The notes: a model not told the origin generated them from the letters alone. Positions 1 to 14,027 are shown, counted from the stretch's first letter. The stretch: 64,000 bases of DNA from Dipetalonema caudispina (GCA_013365325.1 JABVXV010000003.1:434001-498000); one strand, 5' to 3'. Translations and numbers: made by a program.

Positions 1-3000
1 GTTTTAATTAAGGAAAAGACCACTGCAATAGTGCTTTCTCACTGAAACTGCTTGCATCATTTTGCAAAGAAGGCAAAAGATGAGTATATTTTTATTAAAT
101 ATATTGAAATTTTAATAACAGTAAAAGTGGCAGGTGTTTGCAGAAAAATAATACGTTATTAATAGTTTTTGACCCTTCCAGTAATTTATACTTTAGATAT
201 TTGCAATCGAAATCCATAATAAAAAAAGCAAAACTTTTCTCAAAAGCTACGATATTACTGCATTTAAATTTAGCTATTATGTTTTTAAATTTGTGTTTAA
301 AATTAAAACTGCTTGAGCTAACATTTTTTATATTTGTCTATCCAAAATGTCTTTTTTAGGATAAATGATAGCGATAGTTTCGTAAATGAACTTCAAGGAA
401 TGGAATTCATTGAAGAAATGAAACTTTGTGAACAAATTGAAATACGTCTTATAAACAAACAGCAGTAAGATATAACAACAGTTGTCTCTTCCAATTATTT
501 AACACTCATATGTGATGACAATTTTGATAAGAATCAATCGTATGTTGAATCGCTAACGTAATCATTTATCAATACGTAGGAGAAAATAAAAAAACGATAA
601 TTAATCAATCAATCGTATTTACGATACTGCAACACAGAAATTCAAATGAAGAACATAAAATTATTTTCAACGAAATTGTGGATGGTACTGGAATGGAATT
701 CATTTCTCTTCTCTCTTAGCATGAATTTCTATTATCTAAATGTCCTTGTAACTCTATTAGCTTAAGGATAAATTTGGATTCAAGTTTTGATCGATAAGTT
801 AAGAAAATGAATTTGGAGAATATAAAAGCTATTGTAATGACGTACTGAAAACCAGAGGCTTGTTTTTCTAGCTAACAGGATTAGTATAGATAATGAGGAA
901 GAAATAGCTAAGGAATGAATTGAATAATTCATGCAACAATATATAGTATAAAGTATAATAGTTTTAATCATAAATCTATCAATATTTAAAATTTTTTGTA
1001 AAAATACCATCGAAATGACCGCTTGAAATTGTTTTTTCACTATGAAATGAAATTTTCAAATGAATGAAATGGGAGCGTTGCTCATCCTTTACTCAGTTTC
1101 CTAACTCCTATAATTCTAGGCTTATTTTTAAATTTTTCATTCCTTTGAGAGAAATAAGACTAGGCGCTTATTAAGGTTTTCAATGTAAAAGCAAGAAAAT
1201 ATCGCATCTATTATCATTCACTACTATCAGATTCACGGTGAAGTTTGTTATCAGTTATCAGCAGTAGTTGATGTCAAGCAATGAATATAGAGTGGTTCAA
1301 TCTGAAATCGAAGCAATACACTCAAAATTTTTTGTAGAAGATTTTAGTTTAGGAAAATTCAAATTTCCGAAAGAATTCGGATTTTCCGAAATTACTATCA
1401 ATTTTATCAGAATCTCGTTAAGCTTTTCTTGGCTAATAAATTTTGTCTATACACTATTGTTTCATACAGTTTTTTCTGATCTTCTTATCTTTAACGCAAT
1501 ATTTCCACTTGCTATTAGATGTTTAGTATTAAAGTTTTTTTTAGAAATGTTAGCTTTGAGAAATGAATTTTTTTTCGTAGGGAGGACTTTCTTTTTTTTT
1601 GTCTGATTGAAATATCATTTCCAAATAAAGAGAATGTAATTGGATCTGTTGCAACGATCTAATTGGGACCATATAACGGTCAGGCTGTTCCAAAAACAAA
1701 AAAAAACAAAACATGGATCGATAAACTATAGAAAAGTTAAATTTTCACAGACACTTCTTAATTTCAGGAAAATTTGTGATTAAAAAAAGGCAGCAAAAAG
1801 AAGAACTTGAAATATATTTTCTTACTTCAACCATAAGATTCTTTGCGAATATGCGCTACGTCACGAATATACAATACGTAGAATATTTGACGTGAACTTC
1901 ACATTAGTCTTCCTAGAAGAGGTGTCACTCGTTAAACCAACTTTTCTCACTTACAATTAGCAAGCCTTTCGTAAATGAGCTTCTCTTCTGCAACACTGCC
2001 ATTTCCGCATTACGAATCATTCCGATGAATTCTATTTTACTACTTTATATCCCAAAAAATAAATCGGTTAAGGTAATAAAAAGATAGTTGCAAAATTTTA
2101 TAGCTTCATAAAATCAATTTAAGGTTTTAAAAAATTTACAAATACAAGGTAAGGAAAAACTTCATTTTAATTTTTAATTTAAGGGCCTTTTTCTTTCAAA
2201 TATCAAAGTTTTAAAACGGATACCTTTACAAATTCTTTCCAAAATCTCATGAGGTCGTTACCAATCATTACTTGAAGGCAATTTTATATGTATGAGATGC
2301 ATAATGTATGCAAAACTTTTGCATTTAAAACCTCTCAACTTAGTTACTTTCTAAATTTCCATCCATTTGGGCATTTCGACGAAAACTGAGAGAAGAAGTC
2401 TGATGCAAAAATTCCAGTCTATATCTTTCTTTCAGAGGTCAAATTGATACGATAATCTGTCAGCATACAGCTTAGTTGAGAATCTGTTATTTTTTCATTT
2501 GTTGAAGGTAAATTCAAATAAAATTTGCAAAATGTGAAGTCAAATAAAAAATAAATTATTAAAAATAAGGAAACATTTTGGAATTTTCATTCTTTTATGT
2601 TGTTCAAAATGTCCATTTCATTTTTTTGGGCTATCCTCAACTAATCATAGGAAATTTGTTATGCTGTATGAAAATTTTATTAGTGATTATACACTTTTCA
2701 TGAATAAAACTTGAACAAGTATCGAAACTAAAGCCAAAAATTCGTCGGACTAATTGATTTTTAAATATGTAAATTACTTTTTTTTTTTAGTAAAGGAAAA
2801 ATGGCAAAAAAATAACTGCATCAGTCATTTGGAAGTGACAAATTTCAAGTGATCAAAAATGATAGAGGTTGTATCGATGAATTTCTGTCCCTCAGGTCAA
2901 CAGTTTGAAATTTTTTCTTCAAATCTGACGAAAAGTTTTTCTTGTCTTTACATTGAACACATAAACGAATAAGTATATATTAATTGGAGGAGCGGAAAGA

Positions 3001-6000
3001 GAACAAAAAGAATATTGAAATCGTACTAAGCCTTGGCAAAGGATTTCAAACAATAAAAAGTTCATGGGAATCTAATATGCTTGGCTATGTAAGGACTTCG
3101 AAATGAATTTTTCCTTAAACATCTCAGTTATAGATGTCCAACATTGCTGAAGAAAGTAAAATATCGTATAGTGATGAGGAGTAAGTGGACGAAACTTGCC
3201 CAAAGCGGAAGTAAAAGGAGGAGGAAGGCGGAAAAGTTGTTGCAGGAATAGGGTAGACTTTGTCATCAGTAAGGATTAATCTCGCTAAAGTCGTTTCCTG
3301 CAGTTTGATTTGGTTACTAATCAGCAGTTCTCACTGTTGAAATATATAAAAAAGAAAACATTTCAATCGTCCAACTGGATGTACCAATGATAGATGGCAA
3401 GAAGAAATTTCTACAATGATCTTCAAAAGTGATCGCTGGACGATTGATCATTTGATTGTTGTTGAAAATTTCAAAAGAAAAATTGAATGATATAGCGAAA
3501 GAGAGAAAGAATTTAGAATAATTGATATTGGCGGAAGAAATAGTGAAGCAAATGTTTGGCAAACAAAGCGGATGATAGTTACATGATTATCAAGAGAAAA
3601 ACTAAATGACGATGGATATCGGATGATAAGCACTGAAATATTGATCTTATTTCAGTTAACTTTTCATATCGTAAGATGGTAAAGTTTATCGAACTAAAAG
3701 TCAAAAAAATAAGTCAGTAGAAGCGGGCTTTATTGAAATTGAATGGAATTTAGATTCTGTTGATTTCATTAACACAATATATGTATTCAATAAAACAAAC
3801 GGTGTTGGTCACGCGAATATTCGAAGATATTAACCAATTGATGGAAAAGAGTAAAAATATAAGAAGAAACGTGGGATGTTTGTCTTTTCGTCGGTTCATA
3901 AGGCAAAACAGAAACCGAAAATGAAACACTAAGTCCTAATGACCATGCATACCAATAACTTAACTATCAATGGATCGATCAGTATGAAATTATCAGTGAT
4001 TTGTGAATGGCAGCGTCTCCTACATTGTCGTTTTACGGTGATACTTTGGATACTCCTCGTAGTGTATCGATCAGCATCAGTCGTACAGGCCAATGTGATA
4101 ATAGTATAAATAATAAATAGCAGTAGTAAAGGTGACCATTTGGATTCCTAGTTTATCAGAGCTAAATGCAAAATATTTGTCAAATTAGGATAATTCCATC
4201 AACTGCTGGAAGTAATTCGACAGGATATTTTCCACTTTTTTTGGCAGACTGTTGAATTTTAAATCACTCTGAGTTGAATAAAAAACACTTTTTAATCTAA
4301 AATGATAGAGTAAGCTACTATTTATTTCAAGGTTTTTGGGAATAATTATCTCTATGATCCGTTGAAATTTCTTCTGTACTACATATCTATGGTTTGAGCT
4401 GAAATTAACTTCTTACATCCTTGCATTTTCCAAAGTCTCGTAAGTACCCTTTGTGCTATAAGCTCTGAAGTAAATACATCCTTCTTCCTCCTCGTTATTG
4501 AAATATTGAATGAGAAAATTTCCTTTTAAAAAGTTGAGAGCTTATTAAATTCCGCAAAATTTCCGATAATTCATCCTTAATAAAATTCTTTGTCAGCAAT
4601 TTCGTATTTATTAATAGCAATGGCGTTCCCTTACTTCTCAAAAAGTGGAAAAAAAGTGAAGCACTTTGGGGCGGTGTCGAGAGAAAAAAGTTTGTCCTAA
4701 TCAGTCACTAAGATTTTGTTAGATTATTGATATGATTTAATAAATCCATTACATTTGCATACAATCAAAGCTCCCATTGCAATAACTCCAACCTTCATTC
4801 CGAGAACACAAACCCTTGTTTACCGCATGATCTTTGACCTCACTGTAAGCCTCATCTATCTCCCCTCTTCCTTATACCAGTGATATCATGGAGATTCTAA
4901 TTTTTATTGACATGTAACGGAAAAATATTCACTTCTTTTGGCTTAAAAATCTCGGCAAAGATGATATTTATCAAAATTAAATCCATTGATTTTTCATTTG
5001 AATATAATAAGTACCGGAAAACAATTCCTTTTATTTTGCTTCTTTCAATATGAAATGAGCCCTGAAAATTTGTTCCTAATCTTTTCCTCTGAAAAACGGA
5101 AGCAAAAACAAAAATATAAGGAAAGGATGGAAATTTTTCTGTTCACAAATGTAAAGTTACAAAATAGCGATAAAATTAGAGTTAAAAAAGCAACGTCGCT
5201 TTCGCAAAAAAGCTTCCCATATAAAATATCAAATGCTTCCGTTTCATTTAACCTTAGGCTAAATATTGGTGACTTAGGCGATCACCGGCTCAAGCTACCA
5301 TATTTCGAATTACTCAACCATCGTTACTTCGCATCACAAGAGTTCAACTCAGATTTCACAAGAATATTTAAATACCAAATAAAATTTGTATATTTCTTAC
5401 AGTGATTGTAACAGCAACTTAAAGAAATTCTTAGATGTAACATTGAACACAAAATGTTTAGAAAAATAGACACACAGATATCATAAATCAATTTATGCTT
5501 GCCTTTGAAAACTGAAAACACTGTCGATTGAGAAATTTTGGAAACGGTATTAAAGATAATAGGTAATTCATAATTGAATGTTAGTCAATTTTAAAATCCA
5601 TTGAATATATTATAGAAAAGTTATCGGTTTCCATAACTAAGCGAAAGTAAGACTTTGCGTGCAGAAAAAACATCAACAAACATAATACACTGTTGACGGT
5701 CAGTTAAAAAAAAATTGTTCGAAGATTTTTACTTCTTCTTTCTCTCGCTCTTTTCAATTTTCTGTTGGAATAAAAAAGTCAGTCTCATTTGTTTTGCTGC
5801 AAAATCAAAATTCCCTATCATCTATTTCCTATCATTGAAGGAGCTTTCACAATGAAAGTAAGTAATCATTGCAATGTCTCAACACAACCAATAAAGTAAA
5901 GAATGGACGGCAGTTTTTCTTAGAAATTCAATTAAACAAACTGTAACGGTAAATGAATTTAGCATTTATTTTAACCTTCCAAAATCGTAATTACAACAAA

Positions 6001-6494
6001 ACTGTATCTTCGAATAGTGACAGCCTAATGCGGAGATTCACTACAACGACAAACAAGAAAAGACAATGATCGCTGATGATTCCTTTGTTTTACTGCCAGT
6101 AGAAAAACTGTCATTTTTACCAAATCCAGCAGTGCCGTTTCACAGATTTTTGTCCAAAATAATATAATCTGACATCTATCACAAAATGAGTAATAGAGAG
6201 TTATAATTACGACTAATAATTTCATTTCAAAATTTATTTCAGTATCCACAAACAAACTGACATTCATAAGAAAACATGTATGAAATAAATATAGTGAAAA
6301 CAACAAACGAAATTCAAGCTATGCACTAAAAAAGTGCAGGGTGTTATAAAAATACAACTGTCCTATCTCCTAATTGAATATTTTTCAAATAGCTCCTTTT
6401 TTTCTCTATATTCAACTTTTAACAAGAAAATATCGACATTTCGAGGTATAACTACTTGTCTTCATGTTTAACAATCTTCCATTTTTTCCAATCT
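1..6494. other. AT-rich intergenic stretch, no supported gene
   Basis: I find no conserved protein, no chain of exons with matching phases, and no RNA gene here. The longest open frames (1268-1606 +, 112 codons, and 4986-5405 +, 139 codons) are low-complexity, rich in Phe/Leu/Lys, and have no recognisable domain; they look like chance frames in AT-rich DNA. The right end contains the 3' flank of COX11, whose stop lies at 6495-6497 on the minus strand. Confidence 0.6.
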
Positions 6495-7753
6495 TTAATT
6501 TTTCTCCACATTTTTATTAACATTACTTGCATTTCGCTTTATACTGGGCTGGTTGTTTGGATCGAATGGATCAGGTAAAATAAGACCTGCAAAAACAATT
6601 ATGAATTCATCAGATGTGACAACTACATACCCTGCTAGCAGGGATCTGCATTTAAGAATATTCCAGAATATGAATAATATATTAAAAGAGTAAGAAATCA
6701 AACGTCTGCAAAGCTTTCACAAATGAATTGAAATCAAAGATTAGTCTTTTCATAATATAGGTGCAACTTAGAATCGATGAGAAATTAAACGGATAGCAAA
6801 TTGAAAACTAGGAGAACGAAAAAATACCTGATTTTGACTCGAAAAATGTATAACTCAAGATTAAACTATCGGTATATTCCAAGTCCGGATCATTTGTATA
6901 ATCAGGGTCGATATAGAAGAAAACAGGTAAATCCACCTGTTCTCCTGGATTAAGGATCTGATCCTCGAAGCAGAAACACTGAATTTTGTTGAAATAATAC
7001 GCTGCCTACAAATTAGGAAAAGACAAGAATACAAAGTTAACCAGCCAACAGCAATGAGTAAGCATGCCCAAAAACGATTTCCAAAAACGAATTTCTGAAG
7101 AAGTGTGAAAATCAAAAAAACATTACTTGAAAAGGTGTGATATTATAGCTGCTAATACCAATCACCGGCTTGTCTGTTGGATTATAAGCACTGTAGAAAA
7201 CAAGCGCTGTCTCTCCGGGATGCACATAAACTTCTTTTTGCAACGGTTTGAACTGCCATTTTAAAGCAGAGTGAAGATCAGCGTTGAAAGACACACGTAT
7301 TAATCGATTCTTGATTTTTTCCATTGATGCAACGCGCTCTATATCATCAGCAATCTATAGAAGGTTTAGAGGATTACCAAATTTAAGTTTCGAAATAACT
7401 TGAAAACTCCACAAAGCACATTATGGTACCAAATTGGCACTTTTATTCCTGATCAATGACGGTGTATTTATTGAACAACTATTTGGCTAAATTAAATTTT
7501 TTGCCTTTGTTAAGCCGATAGTAGCAGTCTTTTCGCAAAACATTCGATATGCTGGTACAGAAAGTACTGCAAAACTGAAGAATAGCACACCAACGCTTCC
7601 CAAATAATACATCGCATTCTTGGATTTTATATAACGCTTGGTCCAGTTCGTGAATATTCGGCACGGCTGTTTCGATGGTAGACTATTGCATAATATTACC
7701 AGCGATCCGTGACGATTTACGCCACAACCAACAGCACGAATGAGTGTTAGCAT
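6495..7753 (-). CDS. COX11: COX11, cytochrome c oxidase copper chaperone (4 exons)
   Basis: Exons on the minus strand are 7753-7505, 7354-7127, 7005-6828 and 6586-6495, giving 248 aa (human protein about 276). COX11 delivers copper to the CuB site of cytochrome oxidase subunit 1 and sits in the mitochondrial inner membrane facing the intermembrane space. What I see: a basic presequence-like N-terminus (MLTLIRAVGC...), one hydrophobic segment at about residues 49-69, then the CtaG/COX11 beta-domain. That domain contains the signatures VSFNADLHSALKW, PGETALVFY, NPTDKPVIGIS and the copper-binding Cys pair in QCFCFEDQ (CFCF at residues 169-172), followed by PVFFYIDP and LSYTFFES. The intron after exon 1 must use a GC donor to stay in phase (see separate entry). 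A TTTTCTAG acceptor about 50 nt upstream of the chosen ATG could be a spliced-leader site. The start is the first ATG in frame after it. Confidence 0.92.
7503..7504 (-). other. COX11: Candidate GC splice donor, COX11 intron 1
   Basis: The minus-strand sequence reads ACAAAG|GCAAAA at 7504-7503. No GT donor exists between the end of the transmembrane segment and the stop codon at 7487. Using GC joins LTK to IADDIERV in phase 0 across a 148-nt intron ending CTATAG. The alignment with other COX11 proteins is natural here but this linker is poorly conserved, so the exact junction is less certain than in AFG3L2. Confidence 0.7.
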
Positions 7754-8157
7754 TGGGAAATGGCCATGACATAAAGTGCCCTGTAAGTGGTATGGTATAT
7801 TTCCTAGAAAAGAAATGAAGCCTGTCGAATTAAGATCATTTATCCCAATCGAGAAATCTAATTTTAATCCAAAGTTAAATTTAGTAATGACTGTTCGCTT
7901 GTCGTAACTATAATGTGGAACATAATACTTCCCCAACATCAATCGTTACGACGCCCCTATAAGTCAGATTTGATTTAAAAAAATGATAATACATTAAGCT
8001 TGGATCATTAAAGTTCAAAATAGAAAGCAACATTAGCGAACCCCACTCAAACCATCTGCCCTGACAATCGAGAAACGAAATAGATTCACTCATCCCAATA
8101 CCTAATCTTATATCAGATGAGAGAGTCTTCATTTCGATAACATTTTCTAAACAGATT

Positions 8158-8328
8158 TTACACCAAACGAAGTTCGTGTTGAAACTTCAAAGGATTCGGA
8201 ATTTTTTTAATGTGGGTAAGAATGAAGCGATTGTAAAATTCTCGTCCTTCACACATTTGGGCCTCATCAGAATGAGAAAAGATCAGGAAACCAAACAGAT
8301 ATTGGAATAGTCTCATTTGAATAGCCAT
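8158..8328 (-). CDS. Possible first exon of an unidentified secretory protein
   Basis: A minus-strand frame from ATG at 8328 encodes 56 residues. It opens with a signal-peptide-like stretch (MAIQMRLFQYLFGFLIFSHS) followed by a Cys and a basic segment, before stopping at TAA. Downstream in other frames lie further protein-like open stretches: one to about 7908 containing a CKICLENVIEMK segment, and one at 7942-7805 with a run of polar and beta-like residues. They could be later exons, but I could not chain them with confident donors and acceptors. The CxxC start loosely recalls saposin-type domains; that is speculation. It lies directly upstream of COX11 on the same strand. It may be a real but short or degenerate gene. 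Confidence 0.25.
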   Translation of the reverse strand: MAIQMRLFQYLFGFLIFSHSDEAQMCEGREFYNRFILTHIKKIPNPLKFQHELRLV

Positions 8329-9586
8329 TACGTAAAAAAACTAATAATTTTAAATTTTTGAACTGCCATCTTTCCGGAACTAATTATTTGCTGAATATCT
8401 TCAAATGATGATAAGAAACAAAGCACTTTTTTGCATGCCTCATGCGTCCATTTCAAAGATATGAGCTATAAAAAAATTTCATTTAAGATTAAAATCAGCA
8501 AATTTAGGCAGTTAAATAAAAACAAACATTTGAGCTCTATAAGAAAGTATTAAGTCATAATAAATATAAGCAGTAGTTAAAAATTTAACACCACATAATT
8601 CATTAGAGCGGAAAGCTTGAACCCAACGTGCGTGACATCTCGCATCTGTGATTGGTTCTGCTAGTTGTTTCATTTTCAGAAACATTCGATGTTAATCGAA
8701 AAGTTTTTAAACGACATTATACGAGTCACTATCTAAATTCTACGAGAGCTCAAAACCTACTTATTGGACACACTAACAACTGCCTCGCTTTTACAGTCAA
8801 ATGAAAACAACGATGAATAATTTCATCTCTGCAAAACACATGTGCAAAATATGAGAGAATCTGGTTTTCAAAGCAGCGCAAGTTCTACAAATCATCACTT
8901 TTGAAGAATCAATTTTCAACATGTGAAAACTACGACAAAATTATTCCAGAAGAATTTTTAAAATAATTCCTAACTAACACTAAACAAGAAAATCACCAGA
9001 AAGATCTGCTCCGTCACCGTTTCATAAAATAATAATTTACAGTACGAAAAACTGAAGAGACTGTCAACAGCCTATAAAAGCTTCGCGCTGATTTCATTCT
9101 TTTAGGAATCAAATCAATGCGAAGTGAGCAATTCTGTACAGAAACAATTAACGAAGTTTATTGAAAAACACCACAGTAATCTTGAAGAATTTAAATTTCA
9201 AATTTTTATTCAATGCCACCAACTTTTTTCGTCATACACATGCGAATTCAAGCAGCAGGTGAATGGATTTTATGAAAATATGGAAAAAATTAATTAGTGA
9301 TAAAGATAACTACAATCGCAAATATGTTTATTTCATTTCGATAAAATGGAAGTGTAGAAATGGGGCTCCTGAAGTGATCAATATCAATCATTACAGCTAA
9401 GAAGCTGTAAGGGAATAATTAATTTTAGAAAAATCTTTCTGACCATAAGTAAAGTATTTCAAGTAAATAGACTTGTCCTAGAATTTGAAATGCAAACTTA
9501 ACTAATTAGACCATGTTGTGAAACTTATTTTAAAACTTTCAGCAATAACGAATTAACTGACATTGTCGTAAGTTGGAAATGAAAAG
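8329..9586. other. Intergenic, nothing recognised
   Basis: AT-rich sequence between the COX11-side fragment and the 3' end of UXS1. No long frames, repeats or RNA-like structures stand out. It includes the 3' flank of UXS1. Confidence 0.6.
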
Positions 9587-10954
9587 CTACAACTTCTTTC
9601 GTGCTGCAAAGAAAGTTTTCGATTTATCATCCAGTTGATCTTTTCCATAATCTTCTTTGAGCATCATTCGATCGTACTCCAATTCTTCCCGAAAGTAATC
9701 AATTGTCTTAATTAAGCCATCATGCATCGAAACTATAGGCTTCCAATTTAGTTTTTCATTGGCTCGTGAGATATCAGGTTTTCGTTGTTGTGGATCATCC
9801 TGTTGTTCAGGTTCATGAACAATACTCGAATTGCTGCCTATTAAACTGCGAATCAACTCTGCAAATTCATTAATTGTCTTCTCTTCAGGATTCCCAATAT
9901 TGACTGGATCTGTGCAGTTACTTTCCATCAATTTGATTAATCCCGTCACCAAATCGTCCACGTATTGGAACGAGCGAGTCTGTCTACCGTTACCATAAAC
10001 GGTCATCGGATGACCACGTAAAGCTTGCAGGATGAAATTGCTTACAACACGACCATCGTTCATATGCATTCGAGGTCCAAACGTATTGAATATCCGAGCA
10101 ATTCGGATGTCCACTTTCTCTTGGATATGATAGGCAACCATCAACGTCTCCGCGACCCGTTTCCCTTCATCATAGCACGACCGTGGTCCCACTGTATTTA
10201 CATGCCCCCAGTAATTTTCCGGTTGTGGATGTACCTCTGGATTACCATAAATTTCAGATGTTGAAGCTAACAATATACGTGCTTTCAGTCTCCTAGCTAG
10301 GCCTAGCATATTTATGGTACCAATAGTATTCGTTTTGATAGTTTTCACAGGATTATACATATAATGGGTTGGTGATGCGGGGGAAGCAAGGTGATATATT
10401 TCATCAACTTCAGTAAGATATGAATTAACCACATCGTGATGGACAAGCTCGAAATTAGGATGTCCAATCCAGTGTTCTACATTCCGTTTTCGACCAGTGA
10501 AGTAATTGTCGAGTGCGACCACCTCATGTCCCTCAAGCATCAGTCGATCTACTAAATGAGAGCCGACAAAACCCGCACCACCGGTGATCAAAATTCGTTT
10601 CCGGTTTGCTTCATTTTGGTATTTTACGGTAGCATACCTCCCTTTGTTCGATTTCTGCAGTGTCTTAATCGAATGCGAATTCTTTTTCAAGCGAACGAAT
10701 TCCTGCTGCAAATAGCGCATTTGTATTCTAAGCTTCTCTACGGCCGAGTTATCCCAAAGTAATTTCTGATTTATCTCATCTAGTGGATAACTTTTCGGTG
10801 CGGGGATGTCAAGAACCGGATGATGTCGCAACAAATTCCATATGTTGGACGGTAAATGGCGATTGCAATATGTGAATAGAATAAGCAGTAATGAACAACA
10901 CAGCAGTACTAATTTCTGAAAGCGCCAGCAGGATAATGACAAGCTAAAACCCAT
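9587..10954 (-). CDS. UXS1: UXS1, UDP-glucuronic acid decarboxylase (single exon)
   Basis: One uninterrupted frame of 455 aa. The enzyme converts UDP-glucuronate to UDP-xylose, the donor that starts glycosaminoglycan chains on proteoglycans (sqv-1 in C. elegans). It is a type II membrane protein of the ER/Golgi. What I see: a short cytosolic N-terminus, an anchor at about residues 14-29 ([17 protein letters not shown]), a stem with heptad-like sequence at 58-95, then an extended short-chain dehydrogenase fold. The NAD-binding GGAGFVGS is at 125-132, the acidic DN pair at 149-150, TSEIYG at 232-237, the catalytic YDEGK (Tyr261, Lys265), and [10 protein letters not shown] at 299-308. Length fits the family (human 420). 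The start chosen gives the complete membrane anchor. The absence of any intron is striking because every other confident gene in the window has at least three. Confidence 0.97.
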   Translation of the reverse strand: MGFSLSLSCWRFQKLVLLCCSLLLILFTYCNRHLPSNIWNLLRHHPVLDIPAPKSYPLDEINQKLLWDNSAVEKLRIQMRYLQQEFVRLKKNSHSIKTLQKSNKGRYATVKYQNEANRKRILITGGAGFVGSHLVDRLMLEGHEVVALDNYFTGRKRNVEHWIGHPNFELVHHDVVNSYLTEVDEIYHLASPASPTHYMYNPVKTIKTNTIGTINMLGLARRLKARILLASTSEIYGNPEVHPQPENYWGHVNTVGPRSCYDEGKRVAETLMVAYHIQEKVDIRIARIFNTFGPRMHMNDGRVVSNFILQALRGHPMTVYGNGRQTRSFQYVDDLVTGLIKLMESNCTDPVNIGNPEEKTINEFAELIRSLIGSNSSIVHEPEQQDDPQQRKPDISRANEKLNWKPIVSMHDGLIKTIDYFREELEYDRMMLKEDYGKDQLDDKSKTFFAARKKL

Positions 10955-13900
10955 AGCAAGAGTGGATTTTAGGATGACCTGGTCAAATTAATTGTTACCG
11001 ACAGAGAGAGGGAGAAAGAGAAAGGGGGAGAGAGATACCTCCGCTCAATCCTTGAGCCACACACCAATCATATTGCAATTTTTCACTACAGCAAGAGAAA
11101 AGAAGAATGTGAAAATAGAGAGAAACAGGGGAGAGTGGATGAATGTAGAAATAGTACGGAGAGGAATGAGAGCTACGGCATACGAATAAGCAAGCGGATG
11201 CTTGCTGGGACAAGGTATGGAGGTCAGAGTGCAGAGGTCATAAACCGGTATGACAAATATCGTCGTATCCAAACAACAATATTGGTCTATACTGATTTTA
11301 TTCCATAGACCCGACCCCGTCTCCCTCATTCTTCTAGACAGCCGGAGAGAATTATTGTGTAATTGTAAATTGATGTAAGACGGGATGGTGAAAAGGAACG
11401 AGGATTTCTTAGCTATTGGATTTCCCGCGGGAAGAGGAGGTGGATGAGAACTCATTTCGTCTTTTTAACATGCAACATTTTCCCTTCTAATGCATCTTTA
11501 TTGGCATGTAGGAGCAATATCGAGAGAAGAATTTGCATATAGGAACTATATCCCTATAGATGATCCTCTTCCGTCTCCCAATTCTTTCTCCACGAAATAA
11601 CTATTTCCGCTTTTCCGCATTCCAAGGATGATTCAAGCTTTGCTCACTTTTTTCGCTCTGTGCTTTTTTTCACAATTATTGATGAGCGATAAATTGATGG
11701 AAATTGAAATTCTAATCATATTTCTGAGTCTTTTCAAATCGAGATTGAACAAATCCTTTTATATCGAGGCTGGACACATATAGGCTTGGCACATTTAATC
11801 ACGCAGGTATATCTATGTATGAAAATTATTAATTTGCCTAATAGTTTGTCATTCCTAACCTAAGCATCTGTTGTTAGCTAATTCTTCATTTCTTACATGA
11901 TAATTCGACTAATGTCTTTGATTTTATTCCTCATCATGTATTTTGTTTGATGACCTTTTTCATATAGCTTACGATATTGGCTTTTTCAATGAAATGAAGT
12001 CTATGCTGGAACGTTTTGAATGACATCAACAAAATGAAATCCTACGTTATGCAACAGAACAGTCATTTTTCTGCATTCATTCCTAAGAGATGCCAGTCGT
12101 CAAATTGTCTTTTGTATAGTTTGGTTGAGGAATGAAATTTAGCCTCGAAAGCAGGAGTCAAGACTTAATTTTGAAGATTTTAAGGAATAAAAAATAGTAA
12201 ACTGACTAACTACAAATGTTTTTGAGTTTGAATCCGATGATTCAAATGTTTCTGCTCGATTCTAAAGCAATGAAATAATTTTGTTTTCGTTCTGAAATAT
12301 TTTCATTGCAAATTAAATTTTTGGTAGTGTTTATATTGCATTAATAACCTTAATAAAGAGAGCGCTTATGATAACAACTCTGCTTTGTTATTTCATCAGG
12401 ATAAAGTTTTTTAATTGTTAGAATTTTAATGATTTTAATTTTTAAGTCTGCATATATCTGACTTATTTAATAGTCACTTCTCTCGTATTGACATCAGTGA
12501 AAAATCCACACTTAAAATTATTATATTTCAATTCCATCCTGAAGAACATCAGTCTTTGTTCGCGGTGGTGAATTAACTATTAATAATCACTACATGAAAT
12601 GAAAGGATTGAATGACATGGGTCACATGGGTCACGCAGCTGAACATAATAGAATTTCTTTTGTGTGATCAAAATGGTTCTCCATTTATTTGGTCGAAAAA
12701 TGGATATTAAAGAAGTGCGTTTGCGGGAAATTCCACTGTAAATTGCACCATGCAAAAATATTAAACTCTTGAATGAAATGAAAGCAAAGTGAATTGGCTA
12801 CCTTGCTTAACTCACTTATTGTAACTCACTTCTAGTCGTTACTACTACTATGAAGATCTATCGCCATTTCTGTTTTGGTACCTAAATTAGCAGTTATATA
12901 AAAGTCACACATGAATGTAGTAGATTTGCACAAGTTCGTTCAAAAAAAATGATTTTTCCGCGTTCGTTGTGCTAGCTTACGGAACACGGCTCAGCTTTCT
13001 CAGGAATCTCTTTGTCAGAATGAGGTATTCTCAGGTGTTCATGACTTTTGTAAATGAATACAATCATTGCGAAAGCTGATTGGAAATAATTTCAAAACTA
13101 GAATCTAAAATTTAAGAATCTAACGCATTGATATTCTCCACACTGATCTGATTTTTGGGATTTAAGATTAACCTTTCTTTCCGTTAGTCAATTAGCTATT
13201 CGAAATCTCATGACTCTTATCGAATCTAATTGAATTCTTTATGCCATGCTAAAATCATTGTTAAAATTTTATTACACACAGAATGATTGCGAAAAATATT
13301 TTAAATTTTGTGCTGACACTGATATATGTCTATCTCAAATATGCATATATCACCAAGATTTCGTTACTAAAGGCCTATTTTCTTCTTGTGCCTTTATGCC
13401 TGAAGTAATGTCAATAATATTACTATTAGGACCTTCCCTACATATTATTCTAATTTCACGTTCTTGACTTATCTTTAACGAGTGGAATACGTTTTATTTA
13501 ATCTTAGTATTCAACATAACGTTAGAAGCGTGAAATTGAGAAACACGGAAAACCGTCCATGTTGACCGATTATAAAGTAAAGCTATCAAGGTGTGAAATT
13601 TATGACCTCCGCGATTTATTTTGATATATTTTAGGAATAGACGCAGCAAATATAGCAACTTTTAGAAATGGAAGAATTTTTACCTATTTTTACCAAAATT
13701 TATGGACAGCAAAAAGGGTAATTATCCGATATGTCCCGATAGTAGGTTTGCTTCATTGTAAAAATCCTTCACCTTACTAACCTGTATAAAATGTTTGAAT
13801 AAGTATAGGAAGCGAAACTATGCCTATATTCAATTGTGGCGGATCAAAAGTATCAACAACTTCGAATTGCAATATGTAAGATTTATTCCTCTAAAATGCG

Positions 13901-14001
13901 CCAAAGATAGGATGAAAGCTTAAAGTTCAAAGTTGACAAGGTCAAAGTTGTAGCTAGTGTTTATTTGTAATAAGAGTCAAAGAAAAGATGCTCCTCATAT
14001 C

Positions 14002-14027
14002 AGAGAGAGAGAGAGAGAGAGAGAGAT
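14002..14027. repeat. (GA)n microsatellite
   Basis: Thirteen uninterrupted GA dinucleotides, read directly from the sequence. Intergenic. Confidence 0.95.

Noticed and set aside
4986..5405. 139-codon plus-strand frame
   Set aside because: Phe/Lys/Ser-rich, no domain, isolated; probably chance in AT-rich DNA.
10025..10264. Plus-strand open frame inside UXS1
   Set aside because: Antisense shadow of a strongly conserved gene; no independent homology.
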